From contig NC_090779.1 in the NCBI RefSeq assembly GCF_040054535.1, forward strand, positions 24,172,501-24,236,500: a stretch of 64,000 bases of DNA. Direction: 5' to 3'. How positions within the stretch are numbered: the first letter of the stretch is position 1; every line of letters starts with the position of its first letter. Below the pieces are notes generated by a model that did not search any database, was not told where the DNA came from, and was given only the letters and a program-made list of their open reading frames with translations. Shown here in pieces: positions 37,163 to 59,434 of the stretch. The position numbers and the translations under genes are program-made. Source of the DNA: Antennarius striatus (Eukaryota > Chordata > Actinopteri > Lophiiformes > Antennariidae).

Positions 37163-39330
37163 GCTCCACTGACGTCCCAACCCAGCCGATGAGCCCTGAG
37201 ATTCGAACAGCCGATCTAATAAAACCCCAAAACATGTTGCGTGACCAATTAGTGAGTCCAGGTCTTCACAGACGACGTCTTTTGAAACCGTTTGTTTTTC
37301 CGTTGCGATCCAGACCCGAAACGAGACGCTCGAGTCTGATCGTTTTCTCACCACCACCACCAGTGTGACGTGTCGTTTCTCGTTCAACATATGTCAGCTG
37401 GTATGAGTTAACATGAACAAACTGCTCCTATGTTGTGTGGTTTGTGCTCAGAAACATGGAGCGATCCGTAAAATGTTCATCTGCCTTTTTATTTATTGAT
37501 CTACAGCTTAGATTCAATAGTCTGTAGGGGCTGAGAGATGCAGTTCACCCCAAATTAAAAAACCCATCTGGTAGCCGTTAGCCGACGTCGATTATAGCTC
37601 CGTTAAATTTGGTAAAACTGAAAAACAAGTGTTATTTTTAAGCGACTTAATTGCATATATGCTTAGCAAAAAGTTTAAGTCAGCAATCTGGTGAAGTTTC
37701 TTAGTTCATGAAATTTTTCTTAAAATACGGGATCACCAGGATTCTGGAGTCTTTTATTTGACCCATCTCGTTTGTTTCTTTCAGATAATGCTGCGATGCT
37801 TCCTTTTATTTTTTTTACATGAGGCTTCAGAAACTTTTCCTGAACCAAGACTCTTTCCATTAGAATGGGTTGAGTAGAAATTGACTGATTTATCAGTTCT
37901 GAGGGAACTGGTCCTTTAAATTAGTTAGCATTACCATGTAAACCACACAGCTGTTGTGAAAGGAGCTAACGTATCTGTAGGAAATTTTTTTAAAAAATCC
38001 TCAATAGTCCGCAATCTAGAACTAAACTTGATTTTGAAAAATGTCACGATTGACCTGTAGATTTACTTTAATTTCAAAAGACATAATCTGATGCAAGTGA
38101 AATAATCCTGACACAATTTTCCCATCATGCCACACCATCAGCGTTTCTGAGGTAACTTTTGCCACGCCTCCTGTGTACTGGAACCACTGCAGGCCTTGTA
38201 GTGCATATTTACCCGCGTTAAGCGTCACACTGATGCTACGAGCCGCTCCTGCAGCGTCTCAGGAGTGTCGTACCAAACAAATCGTACCTGTTGTTGGTTT
38301 TCCCCTGAGGCTGGATGATGCGTCCTCCTGTGCCTCAGTTAAGATCCTCCAGTACATAAAGCACATCCAGTCACCAGGCTGTACCCCCTCCCCTCTGGAT
38401 TCCTCCCCCTGCACCCCCCTTTTCTCGCCCGGCGGCGGTGGCGTGCTTTTAGCGGCTGTAGGAATATATTGTTAGGTGCACATATAGAGCAGTCTGCAGC
38501 GACTATGATATATCAACGTGTGTACGTCGATGGAAGTCATCCGTGAAGACCTCATGAGTAGTGCAATACTTTTTGATTTTATTTTGTTTCACAGATCATG
38601 TCTTAGCACTTTGGAAAAAAAGATATTCCCAGTGGGAGAATCGGTCAACGTGGGGATAAGACGGGATCACAAATAAAACTCAAATCCTCCAGGTCTACGC
38701 GCGACGCTGGGAAAACTTAGTGATGCTTAAATATAGAACATCTTGTGACAATTTGGACTTGCTGTAAACATCTGCTTAGAGCTTTAATGCAATGAATCAA
38801 GATGATTTAACAGGGAACGCAAACGAGCGACTCGATCGATTGGGGACACACAAAATCTGTCGGCTCTCCAAGTTCTTCTTGGGAGATTTAGTTGGAGGAA
38901 CGTTTTCATGATTGTTGTGTTAAAGTTCTACAGACTGTGGTTGTAGTCAGTGCTCTCATCTGGTCCCAGTGTCTTGCCTTTACTATAGTACTTGTACAAA
39001 GTGTCTGTCATACATTGCATTATGTTGTTGCCGGGTGAAAACGAAATGTGTTCTTTGCTACAGAATTCATATTGAATTTGCTTGTAGTGAAGCCTTTTTA
39101 CGTCTGCCATCGTCATGCACTCTGATTTTGGATTTTTTTTTTTCCCCTTTCAACGACGGACGCAAAATGTGCTCCGTTTTATTTTTCTATTGTATTCAAC
39201 TGTTTTCATATGATTACCCAGGATATACAGTTACCTACATTAATTTTTTATTTGTTTTATTATAACCTATTATCATTTCTATGACTATTGATCAAGCTAT
39301 ACTGTAATAAATACAAACCATGTCAACATA
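37163..39330 (+). promoter_or_regulatory. PTPN9: PTPN9 3' UTR and poly(A) signal
   Basis: About 2.2 kb without coding signal after the PTPN9 stop. AATAAA at 39306-39311, in an AT-rich stretch followed by T/GT-rich sequence, is the likely distal poly(A) signal. An earlier AATAAA near 38672 could give a shorter form. The end is inferred. Confidence 0.6.
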
Positions 39331-39735
39331 CACATTTGTTAGTAGTGTTTTTGTGTCAATCTGATTTTAACTGCCGTGTTTCTCATTTTCCAATCAGGAG
39401 CTCATTGATTATGGTGTTTCTAATTTGGTAACCACTGTTGGACTTTCTTTATTATCAAATATTTATGGAGACTTCATTAAGAGAATGTATCAGGCACTGA
39501 AAAGAGGTGTAAACACAAATAGTCCTCTTTTGGTGTTGTGCCTCTTTATTTAAAAGTCCATTCTGGAAGGTTTAGCAGGAGCCAATCTGGTTGAGGATTA
39601 CTGAACAAATTTGTCTCAGCAGTTTTGTCCCTTCAGTGTTTCTGTAGAAACATGGATCCTGTCACAGCTGATGAGATGAGGAGGCCTAACATGGAGAAAC
39701 AAGCAACCAGTGACGTTCACATGCTCACCTACGGG

Positions 39736-39841
39736 GAAAGTTATTACGTGATTATTACATAAGAGAATATAAAAACTCCAGGATGGTCCCAGATCCTCAG
39801 AGGGATTCAAACCCAGGAACTTCTCACTGCGAGGCACGATA
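39736..39841 (-). mobile_element. Decayed SINE-like dispersed repeat fragment
   Basis: Read on the minus strand it has CCTCGCAGTGAGAAG, then TGGGTTTGAATCCC, then a degenerate TGGAGTTTTTATATTCTC. This order matches a dispersed teleost repeat I remember, whose B-box-like GGTTCGAATCC core is followed by a 'GGAGTTTGCATGTTCTC' block. It is degenerate and truncated. The family name is not certain. Confidence 0.4.
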
Positions 39842-40239
39842 GTTTATTTCCTCCTGCACAAAAATTCAAATAAAGCTGTGATGAGCTATCTGATGCCATT
39901 TACAGAGAGCTTCACATTTACATCAGAAGATGGAGAACAAAACTGATTGAAACATAGAGTTGGTAATAGATTAAACCCACAAAGCTATATTTAACAATCT
40001 CATAAAAATACTCATGAATAGCTTTGGAGTTCTTCAAACTAATTTTAATCAGAAGGAGGTTAATATTCCCACAATCTAAATAAACTAAGCCTTGTCTGTT
40101 GAGCAATGAGTGATGACGTTTCACCGCTTCCTCGTCTGACTAAAGAAAATTGGGACTGAAATCCAAGCTCACAACTGTTTTATCAGCTATCACTTCTTTG
40201 AATTTTTCTTTTTTTTAAAACTTATTATTATTAAACTTA

Positions 40240-40268
40240 TTCTTCTTCTTCTTCTTCTTCTTCTTCTT
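40240..40268 (+). repeat. (TTC)n microsatellite
   Basis: About 9-10 TTC units, perfect. Confidence 0.93.
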
Positions 40269-41199
40269 AAATATGTATATCCAATTAATCCTTGTTTGAT
40301 TTATTGTCCTATAATGCAAGGAGGTCTAATCCAACATTTCTCCTTTCAATTTTTGGTAAGAAAATTAATTTTGAACAGTTAGATTAACTTTTTCTGGACT
40401 AAAAATCACACCACTAACAATTACCTTACAGTTCTGTCTTTAATAATAAGAACAATAACAACGATGGTAACAATAACACATTACATTAACTATGTCCATT
40501 TGCGTAATTCTAATAAAAACCAACGTGAGTTTCGCAATATACAAAAGCACAAAAATAAAAAGTAATGTAATCAAAAAATGTACAGTAATGTACAACTACA
40601 TAAAATATAAAAGGAGAATAATGTCAAAACCTTGATTGAATAAACCATAAATTCAACATGACAATGTATAAATTGGGGCAGGTTGTATTTATAAATAACA
40701 TAACCTGCCTAAATTCATAAAAATTATATTATAAGAAACATTTGGGGACCAAAACATCTTCAAAGATAGTTAAAGAACATACTCGTTTAGTGTTTCTCTT
40801 GTCTGTCTACCACATGAAGATAACAGGATAAACAGAAAATTAATTTCATATTTTTTTTCTGCCATTATTCTTCCATTATATTACTTATACCTACTGGGAA
40901 CCAATCAAGGTTCATTAAACTTTATTCTTCTAATCAGATTATTTATGAGACATCAAGATTGAAATGATGATGTCTCATGAACATATACTGAGTCATTCCC
41001 ATGTTTAATCAGATTCTAATTTGTCTGTTTACTGGTAGCGCTCATATGACAAGTGGTTTTTAAACCCATGTCCATGTTCTGGCTCTTCCCGGATCACTTC
41101 CCAGTCATTCCCATCACCTGTAGGCCTGATATAAGGTCATGATGGTCATCCCTTCACAACTACAGCTGCTGCTGCTCCACAGGCGCGTCCTCCGACTTT

Positions 41200-42100
41200 A
41201 GCGGGTGATATTTAAAACAAAGTGACGTCACCGATCGTCTGCGCCAATGCCAACGGAGGGGGGCGTGTTCAACTATTTTGTTACGAACACGAATCCGGAG
41301 TGAGGAGTCTTTTTCCTGGGTATGTAACAGCTGGTTAAAGTAAATAATATTTACACTACCGTTGCTTTAACGTGTGAACGCCGTCGGGATCGATCCGGGG
41401 ATCGGTTAGCGACTCGTCGCGCCTTTTGCGCGTTCAAATTAGAAGAAGGGGTTTTTTTTTATTCGCTCGTTAATGGCTAGCCAGGGACAGAACGTGGTGG
41501 ATGTCCGAATGTGCGGGTCGTCATTTTCTCGGCTAGTAAACAATCTGTCCCCGGGCTGCGAGGGGAGATTCTGTGGCGTGACGCTGCGTGGAAGTGGAAA
41601 CGTTCGGTGTGCAGCGTTGTGTGAGCATGTAGCGCTAATGGATCTGGAGGGGGTGGGTGGGTGGGGGGTGGTGGTGGTGGGGGGGAGTTGTTGTGGTTAG
41701 ACATTTTACTCCCGACTAGTCAAGTAAACAAAGAATATGATTTGTTAACACAGCGATCGTCCTGTGTTGCATGAAAAAAAATCGGGGCTGCGTTCGTCCA
41801 CGGGAACGCACGGGAATGGCGTGGCTCTGCCGCGGATGTTTCCCCGTAAAGCGACGCCGTAGTTCCCGTTTCGTTTGACTTTGGCATTGTTTAGTAAGGG
41901 CAACTGGATTAGCTCCTGCCGCCGACAAAGATGCGATGTGCAGCCGCCTAGGCCCGGCTTCACTGAGCCCGATCGGCCGGGTGAAAATCGCCGGATGATG
42001 TGTTAGCGTCGTGGACCTTTTGTTTCGAGAGTGCCGCCTGCAAATCACCCACGTCGACGGACGCTGTGACGCGGGTTAGCCGACCCTCCTAACCGTGTAG
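41200..42100 (+). promoter_or_regulatory. CpG-rich promoter candidate, possible distal SIN3A first exon
   Basis: Abrupt change from AT-rich to CpG-rich DNA. It has a palindromic CRE, TGACGTCA at 41223-41230, and a CCAAT box at 41244-41248. A possible donor, CCTGG/GTATGT, follows base 41319, so a non-coding exon of about 41250-41319 is possible. Whether it belongs to SIN3A or to an unseen non-coding transcript cannot be told. Confidence 0.4.
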
Positions 42101-42399
42101 TTCGGTGTTGTGCGGGATCTCCACAGCCCACCCTGCGTTATAATTTGCATGCTTTTGCACAAAACAAACAAAAAACACTTAAATATTGAACAAAAGCGCG
42201 ATGTGTGACTCAATCTTTTCGACCCAAGAGGCGCGTTAATTATGTGGGGGGAAATGCGTCGGAGTGCGTGAGCTCCAGCCTTCCTCCTCCGTCCTCCGCC
42301 CGGGCTGTGAGGAGGAATCCCGGGCTGGTGTTTGAGCTCCGCCTGTCGTGGGCGATGGTTTATTTTGGAAGTTCCACCTTTTTGGGATTTGTAATGACG

Positions 42400-42495
42400 G
42401 ATGGGCACGGTGATTGGTTGAGAGCACAAAGAGGGAGGGACACAAGTGCAAAGCAAGAGTCCCTCCCCCCTCCACCGAAGTCACGTGACAGTAAA
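42400..42495 (+). promoter_or_regulatory. Inverted CCAAT plus palindromic E-box GTCACGTGAC
   Basis: An ATTGG box (in GTGATTGGTTG, near 42412) and a perfect 10-bp palindrome GTCACGTGAC at 42480-42489 lie within about 80 bp. The latter is the type bound by USF/MiT-family bHLH-ZIP factors. Located between two CpG-rich zones upstream of SIN3A; target gene inferred only. Confidence 0.4.
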
Positions 42496-43486
42496 CTCCA
42501 GGAAGTAGATAGTCCTTCCGATAGCTCTCATTCACTAGATAAGGATCCAAATTTACATCTATCAATGGAATTTGTGGTATTTCTGCGTTGTTTGAATCTT
42601 GCAGATTTTATTTGCAGTTGTATACATAAATGTTTTGATTGTTGAAGATAATGTATTATTCCGTACACACAAACGTAAGTAAGGTTGGTGTTTGTGAATT
42701 TTCAGTACATTATACTGTATCTGCAAAATTGTAGAATATGAAATACATCGTAACACAATACTGTCAAATTTTATTTAGATTGTGCAACACAAAAGTTTTT
42801 GTCACTTTTCAAACGAGCAGGTTGAGATGATATAATTTCAGAGACACAACACAACAACCCTTTGACCAAGAACTGAAAAAGTATGAATAATAACCTTAAT
42901 TCTATCAGTGGGCATCAATCGGGAATGAGACACAGCTGATTTTAGAAATAAAATTTGTTGGTTTGTCTTTTTTTTTAAAAATTGGATCTGGATAAAGTGA
43001 TGGTTTCAAAATATTTTTTAAAGTATTTTGAAGATTGGACCGCAGGGCTTGGTGGACTGGTTTTGTACTTGGTTTACCCTTGAGCTAGTTAGAAGAGCTC
43101 AGTATTAGAGTGGAGGAGTGCAAGTTGTATGCGGTATGCACACAAAGTAACATCAATATAGGATAAACTACACAAAGATGATAATGAATGGTCAAATAGG
43201 AGAACTTCATTGTCCAAAAAGAATATTTATTTTTGTGCAGTCAAAACAAAGCTTAGAGACATCACACATTTACATTTATCGAGGACTTCCACCACAATCA
43301 TCCGGTTACCTAACATACTACACGGACCGCACATACCGTCATACAAGCGGGAGTCTCCTTGCCTCTAGCATTGTCGCGCTTCAAGTCCAAATGGGCGTGT
43401 CGTTCGATGAATTACATGATTGACACTTCAGTTTCACAACCCCTACCCTCCTTCCCGCCCCCATGTGGATCCTCTGAATGAACTGA

Positions 43487-43747
43487 CCAATCGCTTGCGT
43501 CAGGGGCGGGACTACATCCGAAAACCCCGCCTCCTTCCACAGCCAACCGAACGGAGATTGTTTTCCTCTATCGAGGAGATTTCCACTTTGCTTTAGCTTG
43601 AATTGTTTACTTAAAATCACAATCCATCAATAAGTTGGTTTTAGCAGCTTTTGTAGCTTTGAAATCTTCTCCGGCTTGCGGTTTACCAACAAGTAACGGA
43701 TTATCTAAGCATCACTGGGATCTAACAGCTTGCTCTTTTGGAGAGGG
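43487..43747 (+). promoter_or_regulatory. SIN3A: Predicted SIN3A proximal promoter and non-coding exon 1
   Basis: A TATA-less arrangement: CCAAT at 43487-43491, a GC box GGGGCGGG at 43503-43510 and an inverted one, CCCCGCC, at 43525-43531. About 200 nt downstream is a good donor, GAGAGGG/GTGAGTT, after base 43747. It would splice over a 2.15-kb intron to the exon that starts at 45902. The transcription start is not defined. Confidence 0.5.
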
Positions 43748-45901
43748 GTGAGTTCAGCTGAATTCATTCAGCAAGCTAACACAGCTAGCTACATGCCTGC
43801 CATTAATAGCGGTTGTAAGTAAACCGAACGGGAAATCTACGTTAGTTTCCTCGTCAGTCACACGTAACCAGATATAATCAACCTAAAAAACTGATAATCG
43901 ATGCCTGCTTCTTGTTTGAGCACCAGCGAACTCGATCGCTAATGGTTAGCTGCATGTGCTCCGGTGCTAGCCCCCGGACGGGGCTCGGTGTCGGGCAGCT
44001 CATGTTGTTTACATTAGCTAGCAGCTAACTGGCAGCTCTTAGCCGCTGGCGACAAAACGACTTCTCTGTTTAGCCGATACAAAAGAAAACCACGCTAATT
44101 TGAACGTAAAGATGCGTGGGCAGCCGAGGGCTAATTAGTCTGCTACTTTTGATGCTTACCTGCTTGAAACGGTGCGGGAATGGTTGCGCTCCTGTGCCAC
44201 GCTCTAAATGGCGGGCGAGGAGAAAGCGTCGCGCTGTAACTCGAGGTCGGGGCTTGTGTTTCCAGGCCACAAACGGAACGGAGGACCGTTGTTGTAAGCT
44301 AACGGCTGTAGCAGCCGGTTTAATTCAAACACATTTGCCTCTACCTTTATATAAGGTTGCTACAGTAATTCAGTCCTGGTGTTTATAGTGTTATTAATCC
44401 AGAGTATTTTTGTCGAACAGCTCCGTTTAGCACCGCTACGCGCAAGCAGCACACGGGCACTTCGAGCTGACAGCCGTGGTGTCACTTTTTTTCTAGATAT
44501 TCGGGTCTTGAAACGTCATTTATTCTCTTCTTTTTCGGGTTTCAAGCGTTTTCTTTCGATAACGTCATTCATGCGGGTGCTTTTGGAGTTGTTGCCGTCT
44601 TGAGGAAGTTGTGAATGGCAGACGGGCTCGTACGGTCGTCCACAGCACCTGTTTGTTCCAGCGGTGACGTCGGCTGGTGGCTTCTCATTGGCTCCGACCG
44701 ACAACGGAGGTTTGAAATCCTCCGAACGTTCGCGTTTAGACGCGTTCGAAGTGAGACGCGTTCCGTGGTACCAGAAAGGCGCAGAGAGGAAACTGTGCTA
44801 GTCTTATTAGCGCATCTTTGTGCTATTTCATAATGACGCTCAAAAATCTACATACAGGGGCTCCTTATTGTGTTCTGAATGGTTGAACCTTGACGTTTTA
44901 TGCAGAACACAATCTTAAATTAATGCTTAATGTATTGTAAATACCCCAATTCATATTTGTAATAAATTATGTCTTTGTCATTGGTCTGGTCTGTGTTCTT
45001 ATATCACACAACCTGTCCTCAGAATTCCCCGCTGTTGCTATGAAAATACTAAAATATCCAAATATTTCATTTTAAATAAGCAAATAAGTATAAGAGACTT
45101 TACAAATAATGTAAATTACAACTGCAGGAGCGGCTATAAAAAAAAGTCTGAAATGTTTAATTTTTTTATTCCAGCGTCACCCTGTGGTTTGTGCACATTT
45201 TCATCTCGAAAAAAATGTAGCTAGAAATCTAATTTCTTCACGTTTCTTTAGCAAAACATGTCTGAAAGTCACATACACGCAAGCACAACTTGTTTGGAGT
45301 CCATAAAACAGCTGTAACAAAGCTGAATCCAGAACAAAAGTTCTCCATTGTTTCTTCAGGGCGTTCTGTCAGGTACACCTCCCACCCAGTCTGTTCATGT
45401 ATACACAGTTCCTCTTTTCCATATGTATATGTCGTGTGTGTAATTCTAGACTGTCCAAGAGCCTCGGGGCTATTGGAAGCAAAAGGAAACTGTAAAAACA
45501 AATTTGAAGTCTGTCTACATTAATGCGCACAAACACAATTTTCTGTCATTGTAACTTCGGGCCGAGTTCCCGGAGAAAAAAAAGGATCCCAAAAGTCGAA
45601 CAAAATTAAAGTTGCTTTATGACAGGTTAAGAAATCAGTGTAAGAACATATTGTAGACCCTGGGGCATCTCTGCACTGGTAAAAGCATTGAAAGTTTCAT
45701 AGCCAGAACCCATTTAACAGTTTTCTTCTTGTGCTAAACAACAGAAATGGCTGCTATGGCGTGTGTATCCATAAATTTAAAACAATGATTGCCACATGTT
45801 CCTCAGCATCACTGAATGAAACCAAGTGGCCCATTTCATGGATTCTGACCACTTGACTGACATCCCTTGAAATCATGTCCATATGTTCCTTCTGCCCCCA
45901 G
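43748..45901 (+). other. SIN3A: Predicted SIN3A 5' UTR intron
   Basis: No coding signal. The first 1 kb (to about 44.8 kb) is still CpG-rich, the remainder AT-rich. The acceptor at its end (TTCTGCCCCCAG) is strong. Confidence 0.5.
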
Positions 45902-45921
45902 GTCTCTCAGCTCTTACGAGT

Positions 45922-45932
45922 ATGAGTTCATA

Positions 45933-45933
<1 letters not shown>
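45922..45933 (+). other. SIN3A: Three-codon uORF whose stop overlaps the SIN3A start
   Basis: ATG AGT TCA TAA, directly followed by the SIN3A ATG in the overlapping arrangement TAATG (the shared A is 45933). It lies in the same exon as the start codon, so it will be in every mRNA that uses this exon. Confidence 0.75.
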
Positions 45934-55117
<9,184 letters not shown>

Positions 55118-56970
55118 CCGAGGGGAAACGGGACAGAGGTGGTTTATGGGTGAGGGGGTCTGAAATCAAACAGGTCAGGCGTAGGTCGTGGGGTGGGGGG
55201 GGTGAGGGCTTATTAACGTGTTTTTAAGGCAGACATGGGAGCACAATTAAGCTAGCGCCCGTGTGTGTCGGACCCGGGGCGGCAGGACGACTGATTTTAC
55301 CAGCGTTTTTAGCTGGGCCCATTTTTCTCACAGGGCCTTCGGTGCCAAAACTTAGGAATGATCACGATCCGGTCGCAGACACCCCAGCTCTCAGCAGCAC
55401 TCCCCCCCCCCCCCCCCACACGCCCCCACGTACGAGTCTTTTCCACAGCGTTTATCAGCGTTAGTGGCGAGATTGTGACAGAGAGAGAGAGAGAGAGCGG
55501 TGCTTTTTCTACTTCATCTTCCGACGCTTTTTGACTGACAGTCGTTTTGGGTTTTTTTGTCTGAAGCCGTCAAGAGTTCGAGCTCCATCGAAAATAATCC
55601 TACGGGGTTTCCTTTTTGCGACGGCGGCGATCCGCAGCACCCGTGGAGAACAGTACGGTGGACAAGTGCACTTATTTAGGAAGAGGAACGCTTTTGGTCC
55701 CACCCCCACCCACCCCTGGGGGGAGAGGGGGGAGGTCGAGAGGTTTTTTTGGAAAGGGAGCACAACGAAATCTGAGGGGTCTGGTTCGGACATTCCTGCG
55801 TTTTCGGCCAAAATCACAACTGCGTACCGATCACTAAACGGACAGAGGTCACAGTTCGTGGCAGCGACTATTAGACATTGTGCCTGAGCCCCAAACAGTT
55901 TTGTCGGGTTAACATCGAATTTAAAACAAAAAAAAAGAAGAAGAAAAAAAAGCACTGTTTGCGTTTCTGTTGAAGAGAAGTAGCCTCACAACACTGTTTG
56001 GTCTCAGACTGTAAACTTGTATAGCTTGTGAATGTCAGATACTGGCATGTATTCCAGTGTATGTGTTGTGTATATATATTATATATAGTTCTACTAACAC
56101 ATCCGATCCTCGCCGCCCCAGAACTCAACCTTTTTAAAACTGCCCTCCGCCGGTGCACCAGCGCGTACACAAACTCACACACACACACACACACACACTC
56201 GTTTCATCGTGGGAGGACTGTTCACATGTTGTAAATACACTGTATATAGTCTCAGACTTTTTATGACAGATCTGTGTTGTTGTGCTAGTAATACTTTCCA
56301 AGCTTACTGTGGACTTTAGTGATAAATGGCTAAAGTTAGTATGTATATGAAAAAGACAAATGCAAGACCATTTATTACAGTTTTTACCAAAGGGAGTTGA
56401 TTATAAAAATAGCCGTTTTTCTCCCCCCCCCTCTCCCCCCTTTGTGTGTTCCTTTATGTCTTCTCTTTTTACTTTCTGTAGTAAAAAACATGGAAAAATT
56501 TAGAAATGTATCCAGGCCATTCAGTTTTTATATATGAAAACTTAATTTTTGTTTCTTCTGAATGTGTTGGTTAAAATTCAGATGAATGGACTCCATTAAA
56601 GTCTCGCCTTGTCCTAACCCTCCCCTCCCCCCAGATAGATTTCTGCTGTAAACGTCACCCCCCCCCATTACACACCTTATTTTTGATAATGGAAGTCACA
56701 CGAGCATGTCTTTAGTCCCTTTATTTAGACATTATTTAAAGTAATAATAAAAATGACCTTTGTAGCCTACAGAACCTTTTGTGGACTTTTGTTGTTGTTT
56801 TTTTTACATTTTTTATCACAAAAAACACCAAATGGAGTGACTTTGGTATTAGCTGGGAGTGTTTTCAACCTGTTTTGTTTTCATTTATAGATGCAGCTTC
56901 TTCTCTCTTTTTTTTAATTTTTTTATACCATGTCCAGTTATTATAAATAAACTACAAGACACATTTCCTT
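55118..56970 (+). promoter_or_regulatory. SIN3A: SIN3A 3' UTR and poly(A) signal
   Basis: About 1.85 kb of non-coding sequence with homopolymer C/G/T runs, a short (GA)n and a (CA)n at 56175-56198. AATAAA at 56946-56951, followed by T-rich sequence, is the likely end signal. Several AT-rich stretches resemble conserved 3' UTR sequence, but that needs alignment. Confidence 0.65.
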
Positions 56971-58682
56971 TGCATTTGGTCTAAGAGGCGTCCACTGACA
57001 TCTGGACTCAAAACCAGATGAAGATAAAGACCCAGTGTTGTTTATCCACTGGTGTTTGTTTGTTTGTCTCTGCAGGATTACACAGAAAACTTATTCACAG
57101 GTTTACAAGTATTTTTATTGAATTAAGCAGGAATTACTTCATAAATTCTAGAGTAAACCCGGATGAAGAGGTAACTTATTTATCGTCCATTATGATGGAA
57201 TGTGCGTCGTCTCTGGAATTTAAACTAGGCTTTAACTGAATTACAGGAATTGCTGGTCATGGGTGGATGTTCGCTGTCCAACGTGAGGCCTCATGTCGGA
57301 TGTTCAACGGATCTGAACACCACGGAGGCAACCGTGATTTTATTTATTATAGCAAGAAGATTAATCGTTACTAATTTACCACCTCAGAAACTAAATGAAA
57401 AACCCGGGTGAACCCTCCCAGGAGTGGCTGACCTTCCAAAATACAAACAGGACTTCATCAGCCTGTGGGCTGAAGCTTGATGGAGATAAGGATCCCAAGC
57501 GTCGGGAGTGAGTCCATCTCTTAAAGGGGTCAAGTTTCTGAGGACATATTGAACCTCTTGTGATTAAGTTTTTGTAGTATTAGAATAAACTCATTTTTAG
57601 CTTGAATTTCATGGTTATAACTGGGATGTTCATGTTTCTCAACACACGGTGAGCATTCCCTGCTCTGGTGAACTTGCCCCACTTCCTACATGCCAATGGT
57701 GCAATTCCGGTCATGTTGCCCCAACTGGGGAATTCTTGAAGATTTCATTTTCTTCCCAATCTTCTTGCTTTTCTATATGTGTTAGTTTAAGAAGGGGGTG
57801 GTCATTTGGGATTTGTTGGATGACTGGTACTTGCTTTAGAAATTGTGTTAGATGGTAAAAACCTATACATGAAGAAATATCACAAAACCTGCGCTGTCCA
57901 AAGATAGAAACTGTTTCCACAAATTTTATTGAAATAATAGAAAGTGCTTTAAAGTGTGGTTTATTTCTCTAAATAAAATCTAAACCTCTGAACGTGCAAA
58001 GGCCGCCATAAGACATTCTATTCCCCTCTCGTCCTGCAGAGGGCGCCCTCTAACTGTCCACCACCACCAGGAGCTTCTTGTATCACAGGATTGTTTTTAC
58101 ATTTTTACAATTTATGTCCTTAATTTATAGGTAATTGATAATGTAATAGTATAATCTTTTTTTTATTTTTGGTTGATAAGAGAAAAAACACAATTCTACA
58201 ACTTACCCGTGAATGTCAATGCAAATTCTCTATCAGTAGATCTCTGTGTTGTAGAAAGTTAACTGAAAGAGTCCAGCTGACTTTACTCAACTGATCCAGG
58301 GGCTTAATTGTCTCGCTCACAGTAAATTAGCACCTTTAACTAATAATCGGTATATGATCAATGCATCCCTGTGGCAGAACTCCCCATGACTTCCTGTAAG
58401 GCAGCGCCATCGGAGAGGAAGGCCTCTTCTGCGTGACTTCCTCCTTGGAAGTGCACAATCCTGATCGTGAAACTGCACAGCTCCCAAATGTCGGCACTTC
58501 CGCAACTTCTGCTTCAGAAAGCGGAGCCATTGTCACCCCCACAGAGCTCCTATTGTCCCCCAGGCTTGGAGGCCTTGGCACCCACAGTGCACAGCAATTA
58601 ACTCGCTGAGAGTGACCATGTAGATTGTGGTGTTTATGTGTGGCTGTGAAGTGTGTGCTTTATTTGTATATTCAACAGGCGC

Positions 58683-58684
<2 letters not shown>

Positions 58685-58718
<34 letters not shown>
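58685..58718 (+). repeat. (CA)n microsatellite
   Basis: About 17 perfect CA units. Confidence 0.95.
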
Positions 58719-58721
<3 letters not shown>

Positions 58722-59434
58722 CAGACGACAACAGATTAAACTGGTGTATTTTAGGGATGTAAAGTGTGACAACCGGCAGATTAGAAGAACATAAAGCATG
58801 AATTGGAGCAGTTATAAATAACACATCGTACTTGTCAGTTTTGTCGTAACTCGTGCGTCACATGTTCTACAAGAGGCTGTTTTTCTGGATTCACAGCCCA
58901 GCTGAGACGTCTGCTTTCCAGGCTGGTTATTGTATTTCCTCAGGCTCCTCTACTCTGTAAAAAGGATTGTCACTCGTGCACAACCACTGCTTCGACATGA
59001 GGAAAGCTCTCCCCCTTCCAGACATGGTTTGAAAACAGCTGAAGACTAGAAGGTCCCTCGTCCTGGCCTTCAGGGTTCTGGACTGGTGGATCTGTGTGTG
59101 ATCCATGCTTAATGTCCAGGTTTTCATTGAAGAATGGAGGCCATTCTTTTTTTTTTTTTTAACCCAAAGTTGGAATTTATCACGGATTGTTGTGAGAGGT
59201 AGAAATGCTGTAGAATAGATCATCTAAATCTAATTATCACAGCAAACCACTGTTCTAAATGTTTACTCTGTGTCATCGTCCGTCTTTCTTCTTGTATTCC
59301 TTTCCTCATCTTCCTCATCTGGACTTTATATCAGACGATGTTCTCCTCTTTCTTTCAAAGCTTAAACGCATCTAAACTAAAAATTTTCTCTTCTTACTGC
59401 ATCTGTCAAACAGAGAAGTGATTAAAAAAAGCTA

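Larger units (their letters stand above)
39331..41199. other. AT-rich intergenic DNA between PTPN9 and SIN3A
   Basis: About 1.9 kb of AT-rich sequence, with a (TTC)n tract at 40240-40268 and a decayed SINE-like fragment near 39.7-39.8 kb. No gene is seen. Confidence 0.6.

Noticed and set aside
36658-37368. 236-codon frame running from a PTPN9 exon through its intron
   Set aside because: It ignores the GT-AG intron 36872-36971; splicing restores the phosphatase Q-loop and C-terminus in another frame.
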